DNA of 5,292 bases from an uncultured bacterium. Its GTDB lineage: Bacteria; Bdellovibrionota_C; UBA2361; SZUA-149; CALKYB01. The DNA lies in NCBI GenBank assembly GCA_938022485.1, contig CALIEE010000309.1, positions 1 to 5,292 on the forward strand, in the 5' to 3' direction. Both the position numbers and the translations under genes were made by a program. The notes below the pieces were generated by a model. The model was not told the origin of the DNA and did not search any database. It saw only the letters and a program-made list of their open reading frames with translations. Every line of letters begins with the position of its first letter. The stretch's first letter is position 1. Shown here piece after piece: positions 4,177-5,292 of this stretch.

Positions 4177-5097
4177 TTGGAAAAACTTCAAGATATGTTG
4201 GATTCTCTGCCGCCTAGTTTAAGGTCGGCTTTGCAATTCGCCAGCACAGCGAAAGGTGCTGTTGCCGTCTTGGGTTATGCTTGCCTTCTTTTTTGCGGAC
4301 TATTCGCTTTAATGCTTGGCATGCTTCTAAACCGCTATATAACCGGTAGTGGGATCAACTCCCCAAATGTCTCCCAAGTTCAAGATATTGGTGTAAACTC
4401 CTCAGGTGGAAAAACACCTTTGGGTAGCTTTGCTGTAATAACCCGAAGAAATATTTTCGGAAAGGCTCCAGCCCCAGCCCCTGAGAAAGCGCCGAAACCT
4501 GTAAAAAAATCTGATCTAAAATTAAGACTTGTCGGCACCAATACCGCTGTCAAAGAGAGGGTGTTTGCCATCATTGAGGATATCAAAAAGAAAGAGCAAG
4601 ATATCTTTAAAATTGGCGAGGAAATTTTCAATACTGGAGCCAAGGTTGAAGAAGTGCTAGCCGAAACTGTAAAAGTTAGGAGAGGAGCCGAACTAATAAC
4701 TCTACAACTTGGAAAAGGATCATCATCTGGCTCTAACTCTGGGGGGTCTGAATCATCGATTTCCTCTAACTCAGACAATACCGAATTTACAGTTGCAGAA
4801 GATGAGCTCAACCAAGCGTTGGCTAATTTACCAAGACTGCTATCGCAAGCCAGGGCTGTGCCTTTCTTCCGTAACGGAAAGAGCATCGGAATGAGACTTT
4901 TTGCTATTCGTCGCGGCAGTCTCTATGAAAAGCTTGGATTAAAAAACGGAGATATTGTGCTTTCCGTCAATGAAAACAGCTTAAGCGATCCCTCCCAAGC
5001 CTTAAAACTATTTGAAGAGTTAAAAAGTGAGCGATCAATTGGAGTCGTTGTAGAACGAAACGGTGGTGAGCAAGAACTTAGCTACTCTATCGAGTAG
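4177..5097 (+). CDS. gspC: Type II secretion system inner-membrane protein GspC (HR and PDZ domains)
   Basis: GspC links the inner-membrane platform of the type II secretion machine to the outer-membrane secretin GspD. The 306-residue product has a short cytoplasmic segment, one transmembrane helix (about 29-52, GAVAVLGYACLLFCGLFALML) and a periplasmic linker. The homology region (about 91-178) follows, with the hallmark RNIFG (91-95), LKLRLVGT, FAIIED and DIFKIGEEIFNTGAKVEEVL. A Ser/Gly-rich linker (181-202) then leads to a C-terminal PDZ domain (about 207-306: VPFFRNGKSIGMRLFAI, GSLYEKLGLKNGDIVLSVN). The HR domain binds GspD. The PDZ domain is implicated in substrate handling in other species. 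Start: TTG at 4177 is preceded by GGAG (4166-4169) at 7 nt. A TTG at 4150 would add nine residues but sits right behind a hairpin without a ribosome site, and the first ATG (4195) lacks one too. No gspD or other gsp gene is seen in the 195 bp after it. Confidence 0.9.
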   Translation: MEKLQDMLDSLPPSLRSALQFASTAKGAVAVLGYACLLFCGLFALMLGMLLNRYITGSGINSPNVSQVQDIGVNSSGGKTPLGSFAVITRRNIFGKAPAPAPEKAPKPVKKSDLKLRLVGTNTAVKERVFAIIEDIKKKEQDIFKIGEEIFNTGAKVEEVLAETVKVRRGAELITLQLGKGSSSGSNSGGSESSISSNSDNTEFTVAEDELNQALANLPRLLSQARAVPFFRNGKSIGMRLFAIRRGSLYEKLGLKNGDIVLSVNENSLSDPSQALKLFEELKSERSIGVVVERNGGEQELSYSIE

Positions 5098-5131
5098 CAT
5101 AATTCCCGCTAATTCAAGGTCCATTCTTTTT

Positions 5132-5170
5132 GTTTTCCAAACACTCCTCTTGTGGAAAACCTGTGCATAA
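5132..5170. promoter_or_regulatory. Inverted repeat plus DnaA-box-like 9-mers after gspC
   Basis: GTTTTCCA (5132-5139) and TGGAAAAC (5153-5160) are perfect inverted arms 13 bp apart. Overlapping the second arm, TGTGGAAAA (5151-5159) is one mismatch from the DnaA box TGTGNATAA, and TGTGCATAA (5162-5170) matches it exactly, 11 bp downstream in the same orientation. No oriC hallmarks such as many boxes, dnaA/dnaN genes or an AT-rich unwinding region are seen. In AT-rich DNA such 9-mers arise by chance, so this is tentative. Confidence 0.25.
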
Positions 5171-5250
5171 AATTCTCTTAACTTTTGCTTAGTGGTTTAC
5201 CTGAATCGCTAAATCTGAAATAGTTGAGCTTATCTTGCGTCTATTATTTA

Positions 5251-5283
5251 GAGCCTCAGAGGCTCAGAATTGTTGGAAATTCT
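5251..5283. other. Two consecutive hairpins near the window end
   Basis: GAGCC-tcaga-GGCTC (5251-5265) is followed immediately by AGAATT-gttgga-AATTCT (5266-5283). A -10-like TATTAT lies at 5242-5247, but TTGAGC (5224-5229) is only 12 bp upstream, too close for a standard promoter. The hairpins may be the leader of the gene beyond the window, or operator-like dyads. No coding region is evident in 5098-5292. Confidence 0.35.
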
Positions 5284-5292
5284 TTCAATATT

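Noticed and set aside
4380..4886. Minus-strand open frame of 168 codons opposite gspC.
   Set aside because: It is antisense to the conserved HR domain and the Ser-rich linker of gspC; its composition (long Ser, Leu and Asp/Glu runs) mirrors that linker, and it matches no family I recognise.

Overview
The window comes from the chromosome of a Gram-negative (outer-membrane) bacterium. It encodes LpxD (lipid A synthesis), a BamD-type lipoprotein (outer-membrane protein assembly) and GspC (type II secretion inner-membrane protein). DNA composition is moderately AT-rich by eye. A HisKA-only protein of the kind I associate with delta-proteobacteria-like lineages (Bdellovibrionota, SAR324 and relatives) makes such a lineage plausible, but the sequence alone does not prove it. 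I see no transposase, integrase, phage gene, CRISPR array, tRNA or rRNA. Every recognised gene is on the plus strand.

Layout. 1-315 is the 3' end of a gene whose product ends directly after a histidine-kinase dimerisation/phosphoacceptor (HisKA) domain, with no ATPase domain. 316-516 is a spacer with a perfect 14-bp palindrome and an unused perfect Shine-Dalgarno sequence. 517-852 encodes an HU/IHF-family DNA-binding protein. After about 146 bp, lpxD (999-2075) and bamD (2062-2919) overlap by 14 bp and form a likely translationally coupled envelope-biogenesis pair. 2920-3331 holds no gene but several inverted repeats, including a compact three-hairpin domain at 3160-3282 that looks like a structured RNA or a structured leader of the next gene. 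3332-3817 encodes an Rrf2-family regulator lacking the usual iron-sulfur cysteines. Its 3' flank carries a long imperfect hairpin (3831-3890) and then a strong intrinsic terminator (3914-3942). 3943-4176 holds an exact 11-bp tandem repeat and two small hairpins. 4177-5097 is gspC. The last 195 bp is non-coding, with an inverted repeat that includes a DnaA-box-like 9-mer and two consecutive hairpins.

Function. Three of the six genes (lpxD, bamD, gspC) build or use the outer membrane: lipid A acylation, beta-barrel insertion, and protein export across it. The HU-like protein, the Rrf2 regulator and the HisKA protein are regulatory or nucleoid functions with no obvious direct link to them. The terminator after the Rrf2 gene means gspC is probably transcribed from its own promoter.

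The genes belong to known families, and I do not see a clearly new multi-gene system. The parts that known features explain least are the structured intergenic regions around the Rrf2 gene (3160-3282 and 3831-3942), the tandem repeat upstream of gspC, and the ATPase-less HisKA protein.
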